Below, in pieces: positions 1 to 8,613 of a DNA stretch of 64,000 nt. The position numbers and the translations under genes were made by a program. Positions within the stretch are counted from its first letter, which is position 1; every line of letters starts with the position of its first letter. The notes under the pieces were generated by a model that worked only from the letters and a program-made list of their open reading frames with translations, did no database searches and was not told the DNA's origin. The stretch comes from Reyranella massiliensis 521. Lineage in GTDB: Bacteria; Pseudomonadota; Alphaproteobacteria; Reyranellales; Reyranellaceae. The stretch spans positions 5,131,788 to 5,195,787 of the forward strand of contig NZ_HE997181.1 of assembly GCF_000312425.1 (NCBI RefSeq). Direction: 5' to 3'.

Positions 1-2483
1 CCCAGGATTTCGGTTCGGAAGTCCTCGCGCCGGTCGGACCAGCGTATGCCGCCGCGGGCGACCCGGCCGCCGCGCAGATGAATACCTTCCATGCGCGGGC
101 TGTAGACGAAGATTTCGACCAGAGGCCGGGGCGCCGGCAGATCGTCGATGGCGCGGCTGTCGATCTTGAAGGAGATCCAGTCCTTCGGCGTGCCGTTGCT
201 GCTGGCCTGCCAGTAGTTGGTGCGCAAGGTGCAGAGCACGGCGTTGTGGAAGCGTCGCAGGATGCGATCCTCGTCCAGGGTCGCCACGGCTTCGAGCGCG
301 GTTTCAAGTGCTGCTTCGACGGCCTCGACCTTCTCCTTGCGTATAGTAGAGGTCGCATCACCGAGAGACGGGTCGAAGCGCGCCACGAAGAGATCGACTA
401 GCAAGCGCGCGACCGTCGGGTAAGCCGCTAGGGCGCGCTCCATGTAATCCTGGCTGAAAGGAATGCCGGCCTGGCGCAAATACTTTGTGTAGGCGCGGAC
501 GATGGCGACTTCGCGCCAGGCAAGTCCGGCCCCCAGGATCAGCCGGTTGAGGCCGTCGCTCTCGAAAGCGCCGGCCCAGAGCCGGTCGAGCGCCTCGACG
601 AACCGGGGGCCGGCGGCCGCGAGGTCGACCGGCGACTTGTCGGATGTTTCGACGCTCAGCACTTGCAGCGCCACGGGATCTCCGCCGTCCGCGCGCAGGC
701 CGAATGGCGCCTCGCTAAGGATGCGCAGACCAAAATTCTCGGTCGGCGGCAGAATATCGGAGAGCGCAATTGGCTCGCGCGGATGGAACAGGCGCAGAGT
801 GAAGCGATGCAGCGGCGAGCCCGGCTCGCGGTCGAGTCGTACGGCATTCCGCCGGCCCTCGAGCGTGGCCTGCAGCGGTACAATGTCGGCCACTGCCTGG
901 GTGGCATCGAAGCTGTCGCGATAGGTGGACGGAAACCACTGGCGCCAGCGGCGCGCGGCCGTTCGGCCTTCGGCTTCGCCGAGGTTTGTCTGAAGCGTGG
1001 CGCGCAGCCGGTCGTTCCATGACGTCGCGGCCTCGGCCAGGGCGCGCTCGAGTTCGGCGAGGTCGGGCGTCGGCGCAGTCGGTGAGTTGAGTCTCAGTGT
1101 ATAGAGCGATTGGGCGAGGGCGGAGCCCGAGTCGGCCGACGAGGCCGTCGAGGTCACCTTGCCATGCCAGCTCTGCTCGAGGATCGCGGCGAAGCGGTCG
1201 CTCAGCGCCGTGTCGAAGCGTTCGCGTGGCGCGTAGACGAGATTGGTGGCGAAGCGGCCGACGGCATCGCGGCGAGCGAACAGGGCCACGCGCCGTCGTT
1301 CCTGCAACTGCAGGATGCCCATGGCGTGGTCGTAGAGCGTGTCTTCTTCGATCTGGAACAGTTCGTCGCGCGGATAGGCTTCTAGGATCGCCATCAGCGC
1401 CTTGCCGTCGTGGCTGTTCGGATCCAGGCCCGAACGACGCAACAGACCGTCGACCCGGCCGCGCAGCAGCGGTATGTCGCGCACCATCGCGTGGTAGGCG
1501 GCCGAGGTGAACAGGCCGACCAGCCGCCGTTCGCCCGTGACCCGGCCATCGGCATCGAAGGTCTTGACGATGACGCAATCCATCGTGCCGCTGCGATGGA
1601 CCATCGACGGTCGGTCGGTCTTCACGATCAGGACGTTGTGCGGGCCGCGCGCAAAACGCGACATGGCCTCACCCCCGCCGAGCCCCGCCTCGAACAGCCG
1701 AACCTCGTCGCGCCGCAGGATGCCGAGCGCCGAGCCCGGCATCAGCTCGTAGCGGAGGCCGCCGGGCTGGCCGGGATCGTCGACATAGCGGTAGCGGCGG
1801 TGGCCCAAGAAGGTGAAGTGGTTGGCCTCGAGCCAGCGCAGGAAGTCCTCGTACTCCGCGAGGTTCGCCGCCCGGCCGGGGACGAGATCGGCGATGGCGT
1901 CGAGGCAGGCACGGCGCATGGCGCGCCAGTCCTCGACCGCGAGCCGCACTTCGGCCAACACGCGCGTCAGCGCGGCGGCCAGCTCGTCGAGCGGTGCATG
2001 ATCGGCCTGACGGTCGATCTCGATGTGCATCATCGACTCCGCCTTGGCCCGCTCGCCGGCCTCCAGGGCGATGCCGATCATGTCGCCGTCGAGGTCGCGC
2101 CGAACCGCCAGGACCGGATGCGCCAGCAGGTGGACGGCGATCTCGCGGCGATTGAACTCGTTGGCGATCGAATCGACCAGGAACGGCATGTCGTCGTTGA
2201 CGATCTGAACGATCGTATGGCGGCTCTCGAAGCCGTGGACGCCGGCGGTCGGATTGAAGACGCGAACCTTGGCGACGCCGGGCAGCCTGCGGCGGGCGAA
2301 GGCAAGGAGTGCGTTGGAGGCTGCGGCACGCTGATCGGCAGATGCTGCGGCTAGGTCCTTGTCGGCGACGCGGGCGAACAGCCGGCGTGCAAATTGGGCG
2401 GCGTCCTCGCCGCCGGTGGCCTGCAGAGCGGCAGCGCAGATGGCGTCGAGCCCGTAAACACGCGGTGCGAGGGCAGTGGCCAT
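1..2483 (-). CDS. gdhZ: NAD-specific glutamate dehydrogenase, large type (3' end outside window)
   Basis: This is the N-terminal half of the giant NAD-dependent glutamate dehydrogenase (family length about 1,600 residues), which converts glutamate to 2-oxoglutarate and ammonia in the cytoplasm. About 827 codons are visible without a stop. The last ones read RGGIRWSDRREDFRTEIL, the start of the catalytic block of this family. The preceding part holds the long regulatory N-terminal region, including an ACT-like stretch near residues 75-100 (HTIVQIVNDDMPFLVDSIA). The ATG at 2483 is preceded by GAGGAGGAAA at good spacing. The C-terminal NAD-binding part lies left of the window. Divergent from nrdA across a 448-base gap. 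The family assignment is firm; the symbol is by convention. Confidence 0.93.
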   Translation of the reverse strand, partial: MATALAPRVYGLDAICAAALQATGGEDAAQFARRLFARVADKDLAAASADQRAAASNALLAFARRRLPGVAKVRVFNPTAGVHGFESRHTIVQIVNDDMPFLVDSIANEFNRREIAVHLLAHPVLAVRRDLDGDMIGIALEAGERAKAESMMHIEIDRQADHAPLDELAAALTRVLAEVRLAVEDWRAMRRACLDAIADLVPGRAANLAEYEDFLRWLEANHFTFLGHRRYRYVDDPGQPGGLRYELMPGSALGILRRDEVRLFEAGLGGGEAMSRFARGPHNVLIVKTDRPSMVHRSGTMDCVIVKTFDADGRVTGERRLVGLFTSAAYHAMVRDIPLLRGRVDGLLRRSGLDPNSHDGKALMAILEAYPRDELFQIEEDTLYDHAMGILQLQERRRVALFARRDAVGRFATNLVYAPRERFDTALSDRFAAILEQSWHGKVTSTASSADSGSALAQSLYTLRLNSPTAPTPDLAELERALAEAATSWNDRLRATLQTNLGEAEGRTAARRWRQWFPSTYRDSFDATQAVADIVPLQATLEGRRNAVRLDREPGSPLHRFTLRLFHPREPIALSDILPPTENFGLRILSEAPFGLRADGGDPVALQVLSVETSDKSPVDLAAAGPRFVEALDRLWAGAFESDGLNRLILGAGLAWREVAIVRAYTKYLRQAGIPFSQDYMERALAAYPTVARLLVDLFVARFDPSLGDATSTIRKEKVEAVEAALETALEAVATLDEDRILRRFHNAVLCTLRTNYWQASSNGTPKDWISFKIDSRAIDDLPAPRPLVEIFVYSPRMEGIHLRGGRVARGGIRWSDRREDFRTEIL

Positions 2484-2803
2484 GTCTTGTGTTTCCTCCT
2501 CGGACTGTGGCGGATGTTACGCCGCCCTATGACATTCTGACGACGGACTCTTGGCGAGCCCGGGAATGCCCACCGCATCTCGCGTTTTGGGAGGTGGGCC
2601 TTCGAGGGCGAGCCGATTCGCTGCGGTTTCTGTTTCTGACCCACGGATTCCGCGGGAAAGCGCGTTTTGTTCTCATCTTATGCTGCACCTGCGAAGGCGC
2701 AGAAACGGTCCAGGAAACAGAATTTCAAACCCCATTTCTTCAAGAAATATCAGAGCGTTAACAAGCCATTCCTGAGATTCACATTCGAGGGAAAAATTTG
2801 GAA

Positions 2804-2831
2804 ATGACAGGATGGGTAGGTAACGTACTAT
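2804..2831 (+). promoter_or_regulatory. Candidate sigma70-type promoter for nrdAB
   Basis: The -35 element ATGACA (2804-2809) is separated by 16 bases from TACTAT (2826-2831). A start near 2838 would leave a leader of about 95 bases that contains the TCCACA cluster. Elements are matched by eye only. Confidence 0.4.
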
Positions 2832-2875
2832 CAATGGGTAGTGGGGAGTGACGAGCTCCTCGCAATATCTAGGTG

Positions 2876-2911
2876 TCTTCCACAGAGTGTTCTTTCCACA
2901 ACTGTGGACAA
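2876..2911 (+). promoter_or_regulatory. Cluster of three DnaA-box-like elements in the nrdA leader
   Basis: TCTTCCACA (2876-2884) and CTTTCCACA (2892-2900) on the plus strand, and TTGTCCACA on the minus strand (2903-2911), each match the relaxed DnaA box TTWTNCACA at 8 of 9 positions. The last two form the perfect inverted repeat TCCACA-AC-TGTGGA. They lie just upstream of the nrdA start codon. E. coli nrdAB is a known DnaA target; binding here is inferred. Confidence 0.45.
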
Positions 2912-2931
2912 AAAGAAAAAGGGGACCGCAA

Positions 2932-4794
2932 GTGTTTGATGTCGTTCAAGTTCGCAGCGGTGCACGGGTTGTTACCGACTCCTCTCGGGACGCCCGCTTG
3001 ACGGCCTTCGGCAAGGCAACTCTGACCGACCGGTATCTTCTGCCTGGCGAAAATTACCAGGAGATGTTTGCGCGCGTCGCCTCGGCCTATGCCGACGATG
3101 ATGCCCACGCGCAGCGTCTTTACGACTACATCAGCAATCTGTGGTTCATGCCGGCCACGCCCGTTCTCAGCAATGGGGGGACCAGCCGCGGTCTGCCGAT
3201 CTCCTGCTTCCTCAACGAGGCGAACGACAGCCTCGAAGGGATCGTCGGCCTGTGGAACGAGAACGTCTGGCTGGCGGCGCGTGGCGGCGGCATCGGCTCC
3301 TACTGGGGCAACCTGCGCTCGATCGGCGAAAAGGTCGGCCTGAACGGCAAGACCTCGGGCGTCGTGCCCTTCATCCGCGTGATGGATTCGCTGACGCTCG
3401 CCATCAGCCAGGGCTCGCTGCGCCGCGGCTCGGCGGCCGTCTATCTGCCGGTGAACCATCCCGAGATCGAGGAGTTCATCGAGATCCGTCGCCCGACCGG
3501 CGGCGATCCCAACCGCAAGGCGCTGAACCTGCATCACGGCCTGCTGATCTCCGACGCCTTCATGCGCGCCGTGGAGAACGACGAGGAGTGGGCGCTGGTC
3601 AGCCCGAAGGACGGTGCCGTCCAGCGCAAGGTCTCGGCCCGCCATCTCTGGATCCGGATACTGACGGCGCGCATCGAGACCGGCGAGCCGTACCTGGTGT
3701 TCGTCGACCACGTGAATAATGCACGGCCGGAGCATCACAAGCTGGCGGGCCTCGAGGTCAAGACCTCGAACCTGTGCAGCGAGATCACCCTGCCGACGGG
3801 CGTCGACCACCACGGCAAGCAGCGCACCGCCGTGTGCTGCCTCTCCTCGCTCAATCTCGAGACCTACCTCGAGTGGCACGAGCATCCGCACTTCATCGAG
3901 GACGTGATGCGTTTCCTCGACAACGTGCTGCAGGGCTTCATCGACAATGCCGGCACTGACTTTGCGCGCGCGACCTATGCCGCGATGCGCGAGCGTTCGG
4001 TCGGCCTCGGTGTCATGGGCTTCCACTCCTTCCTGCAGGCCAACGGCATTCCGCTCGAATCCGTGATGGCCAAGGTGTGGAACAAGAAGATGTTCAAGCA
4101 CATCCGTGGCCAGTGCGACGAGGCGTCGAAGACGCTCGCCAGCGAACGCGGCGCCTGCCCGGACGCGGCCGACTTCGGCGTGGCCGAGCGCTTCTCGAAC
4201 AAGCTTGCCATCGCGCCGACCGCCTCGATCTCGATCATCTGCGGCGGCGCGTCGCCCGGCATCGAGCCGTCGGCAGCCAACGTCTACAACCACAAGACCC
4301 TGTCGGGCTCCTTCGTAGTGCGCAACCCCTACCTCGAGAAGCTGCTGGAGCAGAGGGGCAAGAACGACGAGGACACCTGGACTTCGGTCACCACGAACCA
4401 GGGCTCGGTGCAGCATCTCGACTGCCTCGACGATCACGAGAAGGCCGTGTTCAAGACTGCTTTCGAAATCGATCAGCGTTGGCTGGTCGAGCACGCGGCC
4501 GACCGCACGCCCTATATCTGCCAGAGCCAGTCGCTGAACCTCTTCCTGCCGGCCGACGTGCATAAGCGCGACCTGCACCAGATCCACATGATGGCCTGGA
4601 AGCGCGGCGTGAAGAGTCTCTACTATTGCCGCTCCCTCAGCATCCAGCGCGCCGAGACCGTCGCGGGCGAAGCCCTCTCCGCGCCGCTTGGCGACCACGC
4701 TCTCTCAGCCCCCAGAACTGACGTCCCCTCTCCTCTGCCAATCGGAACACCGACGCAGAGCAACGACTACGAAGAGTGCCTTAGCTGTCAGTAA
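2932..4794 (+). CDS. nrdA: Ribonucleoside-diphosphate reductase class I, alpha subunit
   Basis: Catalytic large subunit that reduces ribonucleotides to deoxyribonucleotides together with NrdB. Conserved landmarks are PATPVLSNGG and LPISCFLNE (first active-site Cys), SNLCSEITLP (the N-x-C-x-E catalytic loop), the CCLSSLNL strand, and the redox-active C-terminus ending CLSCQ. I chose the GTG at 2932 because AAAAAGGGG precedes it by about 8 bases and family similarity begins at VRSGARVV. An in-frame GTG at 2848 would run through the putative regulatory boxes. The protein has 620 residues and starts straight in the catalytic core, so no N-terminal ATP-cone is seen. nrdB follows after 107 bases. 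Confidence 0.95.
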   Translation: MFDVVQVRSGARVVTDSSRDARLTAFGKATLTDRYLLPGENYQEMFARVASAYADDDAHAQRLYDYISNLWFMPATPVLSNGGTSRGLPISCFLNEANDSLEGIVGLWNENVWLAARGGGIGSYWGNLRSIGEKVGLNGKTSGVVPFIRVMDSLTLAISQGSLRRGSAAVYLPVNHPEIEEFIEIRRPTGGDPNRKALNLHHGLLISDAFMRAVENDEEWALVSPKDGAVQRKVSARHLWIRILTARIETGEPYLVFVDHVNNARPEHHKLAGLEVKTSNLCSEITLPTGVDHHGKQRTAVCCLSSLNLETYLEWHEHPHFIEDVMRFLDNVLQGFIDNAGTDFARATYAAMRERSVGLGVMGFHSFLQANGIPLESVMAKVWNKKMFKHIRGQCDEASKTLASERGACPDAADFGVAERFSNKLAIAPTASISIICGGASPGIEPSAANVYNHKTLSGSFVVRNPYLEKLLEQRGKNDEDTWTSVTTNQGSVQHLDCLDDHEKAVFKTAFEIDQRWLVEHAADRTPYICQSQSLNLFLPADVHKRDLHQIHMMAWKRGVKSLYYCRSLSIQRAETVAGEALSAPLGDHALSAPRTDVPSPLPIGTPTQSNDYEECLSCQ

Positions 4795-4806
4795 ACTCGA
4801 GTCGCC

Positions 4807-4854
4807 CCCTGTAGCGTCTCCGGATTCGTTCCGAAGTCGCTACGGGAGCTTTTT
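4807..4854 (+). terminator. Terminator-like hairpin between nrdA and nrdB
   Basis: CCCTGTAGCG (from 4807) pairs with CGCTACGGG (4838-4846), with one bulged T. The loop holds a minor CGGA/TCCG stem, and AGC plus TTTTT (4850-4854) follow. This is the classical intrinsic-terminator form, but it sits between two cotranscribed-type genes 48 bases before nrdB, so it may attenuate or process the message. Confidence 0.6.
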
Positions 4855-4901
4855 CGTCTCCGCGTTTTTGTCTTCACGCTCCGACCAGGCGGGTCCGTGC
4901 C

Positions 4902-5864
4902 ATGTCCCTTCTCGACGCCAAGCCGATCTACAAGCCGTTCCACTATCCCTGGGCCTACGACGCCTGGCTTACGCAGCAGCGCATTCACTGGTTGCCCGAG
5001 GAAGTGCCGTTGGCCGACGACGTCAAGGACTGGCGCAACAAGCTCAGCGACAGCGAACGTCATCTGCTGACGCAGATCTTCCGCTTCTTCACCCAGGCCG
5101 ACGTCGAAGTGAACAACTGCTACATGCGGCACTATTCGCGGGTCTTCAAACCCACGGAAGTGCAGATGATGCTGGCCGCCTTCTCGGCGATGGAGACTGT
5201 GCACGTCGCCGCCTACAGCCATCTGCTCGACACGATCGGCATGCCCGAGACAGAGTATTCGGCCTTCCTCCACGTCAAGGAGATGAAGGACAAGTACGAC
5301 TACATGCAGGAGTTCAACGTCGACTCGAAGCCCGCGATCGCCAAGACCCTGGCGGTGTTCGGCGCCTTCACCGAAGGCCTGCAGCTCTTTGCCTCGTTCG
5401 CGATGCTCATGAACTTCCCGCGCTTCAATAAAATGAAGGGCATGGGCCAGATCGTGTCGTGGTCGGTGCGCGACGAGACGCTTCATTGCAATTCGATCGT
5501 CCGCCTGTTTCGCACGTTCGTGCACGAGAATCCCGAGATCTGGACGGAAGAGCTGCAGCGCGAGATCTACGTCGCCTGTTCGACCATCGTCGACCACGAG
5601 GACGCCTTTATCGACCTCGCCTTCGAAATGGGCGGCATCGAGGGCATGACCGCGATCGACGTGAAGCGCTACATCCGCTATATCGCCGACCGACGCCTGA
5701 CCCAGCTCAGCCTGCAGCCGATCTATCGCCAGGATGCGAAGAATCCGCTGCCCTGGATGGACCAGATGCTGAACGCCATCGAGCACACCAACTTCTTCGA
5801 GAACCGCGCGACGGAGTACTCGAAGGCTTCGACGCGCGGCACCTGGGACGAAGCGTTCGGCTAA
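4902..5864 (+). CDS. nrdB: Ribonucleoside-diphosphate reductase class I, beta subunit
   Basis: Radical-generating small subunit, 320 residues. Di-iron ligands by alignment to E. coli NrdB are D67, E98, H101, E159, E192 and H195 (METVH and RDETLH motifs). A tyrosine at 105 sits where the radical tyrosine belongs, so this is a Tyr-radical type and not the Phe type of subclass Ic. W30 in WLPEEV matches the conserved Trp of the N-terminus. There is no N-terminal ATP-cone. The ATG at 4902 has only a weak ribosome-binding site (GGCGGGTC). It pairs with nrdA upstream and is separated from it by a terminator-like hairpin. Confidence 0.95.
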   Translation: MSLLDAKPIYKPFHYPWAYDAWLTQQRIHWLPEEVPLADDVKDWRNKLSDSERHLLTQIFRFFTQADVEVNNCYMRHYSRVFKPTEVQMMLAAFSAMETVHVAAYSHLLDTIGMPETEYSAFLHVKEMKDKYDYMQEFNVDSKPAIAKTLAVFGAFTEGLQLFASFAMLMNFPRFNKMKGMGQIVSWSVRDETLHCNSIVRLFRTFVHENPEIWTEELQREIYVACSTIVDHEDAFIDLAFEMGGIEGMTAIDVKRYIRYIADRRLTQLSLQPIYRQDAKNPLPWMDQMLNAIEHTNFFENRATEYSKASTRGTWDEAFG

Positions 5865-5963
5865 CGCGGCGCAAGCCGTCCCGCCGAACTTCAGTGCACT
5901 ACATCAACGATGACAGATGTGGTGCCGCTCCAATTCCCGAACGACTCCGCTGATTGACGTTGA

Positions 5964-6419
5964 TCAGCCGACATACTTGGCTACCTCGGCGCTTCCCTTG
6001 CGGCGCTCGAGTTCCTCCGCGACCGCGGCGGGCACGCAGACCTTGTTCACGGGATTGAGAACCGTTCCAAGGGATTTCGCGATGACCAACGCGACGGGGA
6101 TGCCGACGATGGACAGGCACAACAGAACGACCTGGATGGTGTTGATCACCACGAAAACCAGTCCAAAGGGTATGTAGAGGATCATGATGATCGTCGAATA
6201 GGCCTGCCAGGCTGCGTTCCGGTCGCCTTTGAGGTTCTTGTTGTCGACCATCGCTCGCCCGAAGGGGGCGAAGAGGAACTTGCCGAATTCCATGAGGCCG
6301 AGGCCAATCGGCGCCGTGACGACCAGAGCCGTCAATAGCAGTCCCAGCAGCCAGTAGATAGCCGCGGTCACGAAACCCAGAAATGGGAAATGCCAGAGGA
6401 TGTTGCCAAGCGTTCGCAC
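5964..6419 (-). CDS. yccF: YccF-family inner membrane protein
   Basis: A 151-residue membrane protein with several hydrophobic segments (roughly residues 8-45, 75-110) and the duplicated YccF-type pattern of a helix pair followed by a PFG/LG-rich loop (GLMEFGKFLFAPFGRAMV and IPVALVIAKSLGTVLNP). Its function is unknown in general; the E. coli relative is an uncharacterised inner-membrane protein. The start is GTG at 6419 with GGGAGAG upstream. It lies downstream of dppF on the same strand after 122 bases that include an AT-rich TATATA at 6479-6484 (a possible -10 of its own promoter, no convincing -35). C-terminal residues after about 120 are cytoplasmic-looking and charged. Confidence 0.75.
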   Translation of the reverse strand: MRTLGNILWHFPFLGFVTAAIYWLLGLLLTALVVTAPIGLGLMEFGKFLFAPFGRAMVDNKNLKGDRNAAWQAYSTIIMILYIPFGLVFVVINTIQVVLLCLSIVGIPVALVIAKSLGTVLNPVNKVCVPAAVAEELERRKGSAEVAKYVG

Positions 6420-6541
6420 TAGTCTTCTCTCCCGTTAGACCTGCGGCGGTTCTTTCTCGTGCCCGCAATGGTAGTATTTATATACCGCTTTCTACTCGTG
6501 GGAAAGTCGGTTGGCATTCGCGGTAGGAGTGGTGCTGTCGT

Positions 6542-7627
6542 CTACGCTTGCAGGCGCTTGGCCTTTGCCGCTTCGAAGGCCGCCAGCCGTTCGACGAACT
6601 TGCCGTTGGCGGTATCGGCGGCGGTTGCAATCGCGGGCTTGGGAATCGTCTCGTAGAAGTGGCAGGCGACGCGGTGGCCGTCGCCGGCATCCCTTAGCTC
6701 GGGCTGTTCCTGCTTGCAGCGCGGCTGGGCGTGCTGGCAGCGCGTGTGGAAGCGGCAGCCCGACGGTGGGGCGAAGGGCGAGGGCACGTCGCCTGCCAGC
6801 AGGACGCGCTCCTTGCGTACACTGGGATCGGGCCGCGGGATCGCCGACAGCAAGGCTTGCGTATAGGGATGCAGGGGCCGGTCGTAGAGGTCGCGCTTGC
6901 TCGCGATCTCGACGAGCTGGCCGAGATACATCACCGCCACGCGGTCGCTGATGTGCTTCACCACGGCAAGGTCGTGGGCGATGAACAGATAGGAGAGGCC
7001 GAAGCGCTGCTGCAGGTTCTGCAGCAGGTTGACGATCTGCGCCTGGATCGAGACGTCGAGCGCCGACACCGGCTCGTCGCAGATGATCAGGTCGGGATTG
7101 ACCGCTAGCGCGCGGGCGATGCCGATCCGCTGGCGCTGGCCTCCCGAGAATTGATGCGGGTAGCGCCTTGCATGCTCGGGCAGCAGGCCGACCACGTCGA
7201 GCAGGTCCCGCACCCGCTTCCCGCGTTCGGCCTCGGTGTGAAGGTCGTGCACCGCCATTGGCTCGGCCAGGATCTCGCCCACGGTCATGCGCGGGTTCAG
7301 CGAGGCATAGGGGTCCTGGAAGATGATCTGCATGTGACGGCGCAGCCGGCGCAGCGACTGCTTGTCGAGTCCGGCGATCTCCTCGCCCTTGAAGCGCACG
7401 GAGCCGGCCGTCGGGTCCATCAGGCGCAGCACGAGGCGGCCGGTCGTCGACTTGCCGCAACCCGACTCGCCCACGAGCGCCAATGTCTCGCCGCGCGCGA
7501 TCTCGAAGCTCACGCCCTCGACCGCCCGGACCATGCCGATCACCTTACGGCGGATCAGGCCGCGGGCGACGGGGAAGTGCTTGACCAGGCCATCTACCTG
7601 AAGCACGGGCGTCGATGCGCTGCTCAT
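6542..7627 (-). CDS. dppF: Peptide ABC transporter ATP-binding protein, DppF/OppF type
   Basis: Second ATPase of a dipeptide/oligopeptide importer on the inner face of the membrane. Walker A is GESGCGKST, the ABC signature is FSGGQRQRIGIARAL, Walker B is LIICDEPVSALD, and the H-loop is IAHDL. The C-terminal oligopeptide-specific extension carries GCRFHTRC and a further Cys that can form the family iron-sulfur or structural site. At 361 residues it is about 30 longer than usual, the extra being an Ala/Lys-rich tail. Its ATG overlaps the dppD stop by 4 bases, so the two are translationally coupled. Last gene of the B-C-A-D-F operon. Confidence 0.92.
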   Translation of the reverse strand: MSSASTPVLQVDGLVKHFPVARGLIRRKVIGMVRAVEGVSFEIARGETLALVGESGCGKSTTGRLVLRLMDPTAGSVRFKGEEIAGLDKQSLRRLRRHMQIIFQDPYASLNPRMTVGEILAEPMAVHDLHTEAERGKRVRDLLDVVGLLPEHARRYPHQFSGGQRQRIGIARALAVNPDLIICDEPVSALDVSIQAQIVNLLQNLQQRFGLSYLFIAHDLAVVKHISDRVAVMYLGQLVEIASKRDLYDRPLHPYTQALLSAIPRPDPSVRKERVLLAGDVPSPFAPPSGCRFHTRCQHAQPRCKQEQPELRDAGDGHRVACHFYETIPKPAIATAADTANGKFVERLAAFEAAKAKRLQA

Positions 7628-8613
7628 GCCGTCGCTCCTGCCAGTTCGACGGGCGCCTTCCAGCAGGCCACGCGATGATCGGTTCCGATGCCGCGCAGCG
7701 GCGGTGGCTCAGCATGACAGCGCGTGTCGGCGAAGGGGCAGCGCGGCGCGAACCGGCACCCCTTGGGCTGGTTGTTCGGACTGGGTACCGTGCCTTCGAT
7801 GGTCGACAGCCGCTCGCGATCGATCTCGATGCGCGGGATCGAGCCCAGCAGACCGATCGTGTAGGGATGCTGCGGGTCGGCGAAGAGGGCGGCGACCGGC
7901 GCGCTTTCCACGATCTTGCCGGCGTACATCACCAGTACCTCGTCAGCGACCTCGGCGATCACCCCGAGATCGTGGGTGATGATCAGGATCGCCATGCCAA
8001 GGCGGCGCTGCAGGTCCTGAAGCAGGTCGAGGATCTGCGCCTGAATGGTGACGTCGAGCGCCGTCGTAGGTTCGTCGGCAATCAGCAGCGCCGGCTCGCA
8101 GGCCAGCGCCATGGCGATCATCACCCGCTGGCGCATGCCGCCCGACAGGCGGTGCGGATAATCATCGACCCGCTCGGCGGCGGAGGGGATGCGCACGAGG
8201 TCGAGCATTTCGATGGCGCGTGCCTTGGCGGCCGCCGGCGACAGCGTCGTATGAGCCAGAATCGCCTCGACGATCTGCTGCCCGATCGTGTGTACCGGGT
8301 TGAGCGAGGTCATCGGCTCCTGGAAGATCATCGACATCTTGCCGCCGCGCAGCTTGCGGCGTTCGTCGGCCGAAAGGCCGAGCACATTGCGGCCCTCGAA
8401 GCTGATGGCATCGGCGTCGACCTGGCCGGGTGGACTCGCGACCAGGCCCATGACCGACAGCGAGGTCACGCTCTTGCCGCAGCCCGACTCGCCGACCAGC
8501 CCGACGGTGCGGCCGCGTTCGACGGAAAAGTCGATGCCGTCGACCGCGCGAAACAGGCCGCGGTCCGTGTGGAAGTGTGTCCGGAGACCGCGGACGTCCA
8601 GGAGCTTGTCCAT
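7624..8613 (-). CDS. dppD: Peptide ABC transporter ATP-binding protein, DppD/OppD type
   Basis: First ATPase of the peptide importer, 329 residues. Walker A is GESGCGKSV, the signature is LSGGMRQRVMIAMAL, Walker B is LLIADEPTTALD, and the switch is IITHDLG. The C-terminal oligo_HPY extension carries GCRFAPRCPFADTRC with the conserved cysteines. The start overlaps the stop of the binding-protein gene by one base (TGATG), and the end overlaps dppF by four. Substrate specificity cannot be read from the ATPases; peptide, opine or glutathione-type substrates are all possible in this family. Confidence 0.92.
   Translation of the reverse strand: MDKLLDVRGLRTHFHTDRGLFRAVDGIDFSVERGRTVGLVGESGCGKSVTSLSVMGLVASPPGQVDADAISFEGRNVLGLSADERRKLRGGKMSMIFQEPMTSLNPVHTIGQQIVEAILAHTTLSPAAAKARAIEMLDLVRIPSAAERVDDYPHRLSGGMRQRVMIAMALACEPALLIADEPTTALDVTIQAQILDLLQDLQRRLGMAILIITHDLGVIAEVADEVLVMYAGKIVESAPVAALFADPQHPYTIGLLGSIPRIEIDRERLSTIEGTVPSPNNQPKGCRFAPRCPFADTRCHAEPPPLRGIGTDHRVACWKAPVELAGATA

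Larger units (their letters stand above)
2484..2931. other. Intergenic region between gdhZ and nrdA
   Basis: This is the only gene-free stretch above 300 bases. The left part is GC-rich with no recognisable RNA gene or riboswitch. From about 2690 rightwards it becomes AT-richer and carries the probable nrd promoter (ATGACA-N16-TACTAT) and a cluster of TCCACA elements. A small inverted repeat TTTCTTCAAGAAA lies near 2737. Short open frames here have no recognisable protein content. Confidence 0.6.

Noticed and set aside
2861..2876. ATATCTAG-GTGT resembling half of an NrdR box upstream of nrdA
   Set aside because: One extra base disrupts the spacing, the other half does not match, and there is no second box at the usual distance.
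2869..4698. A 609-codon minus-strand frame antisense to nrdA
   Set aside because: Shadow frame of a certain gene; no recognisable domain or start signal.
6479..6507. TATATA upstream of yccF as a full promoter
   Set aside because: The -10 is good, but no -35 element is found at 15-18 bases, so I did not list it as a promoter.
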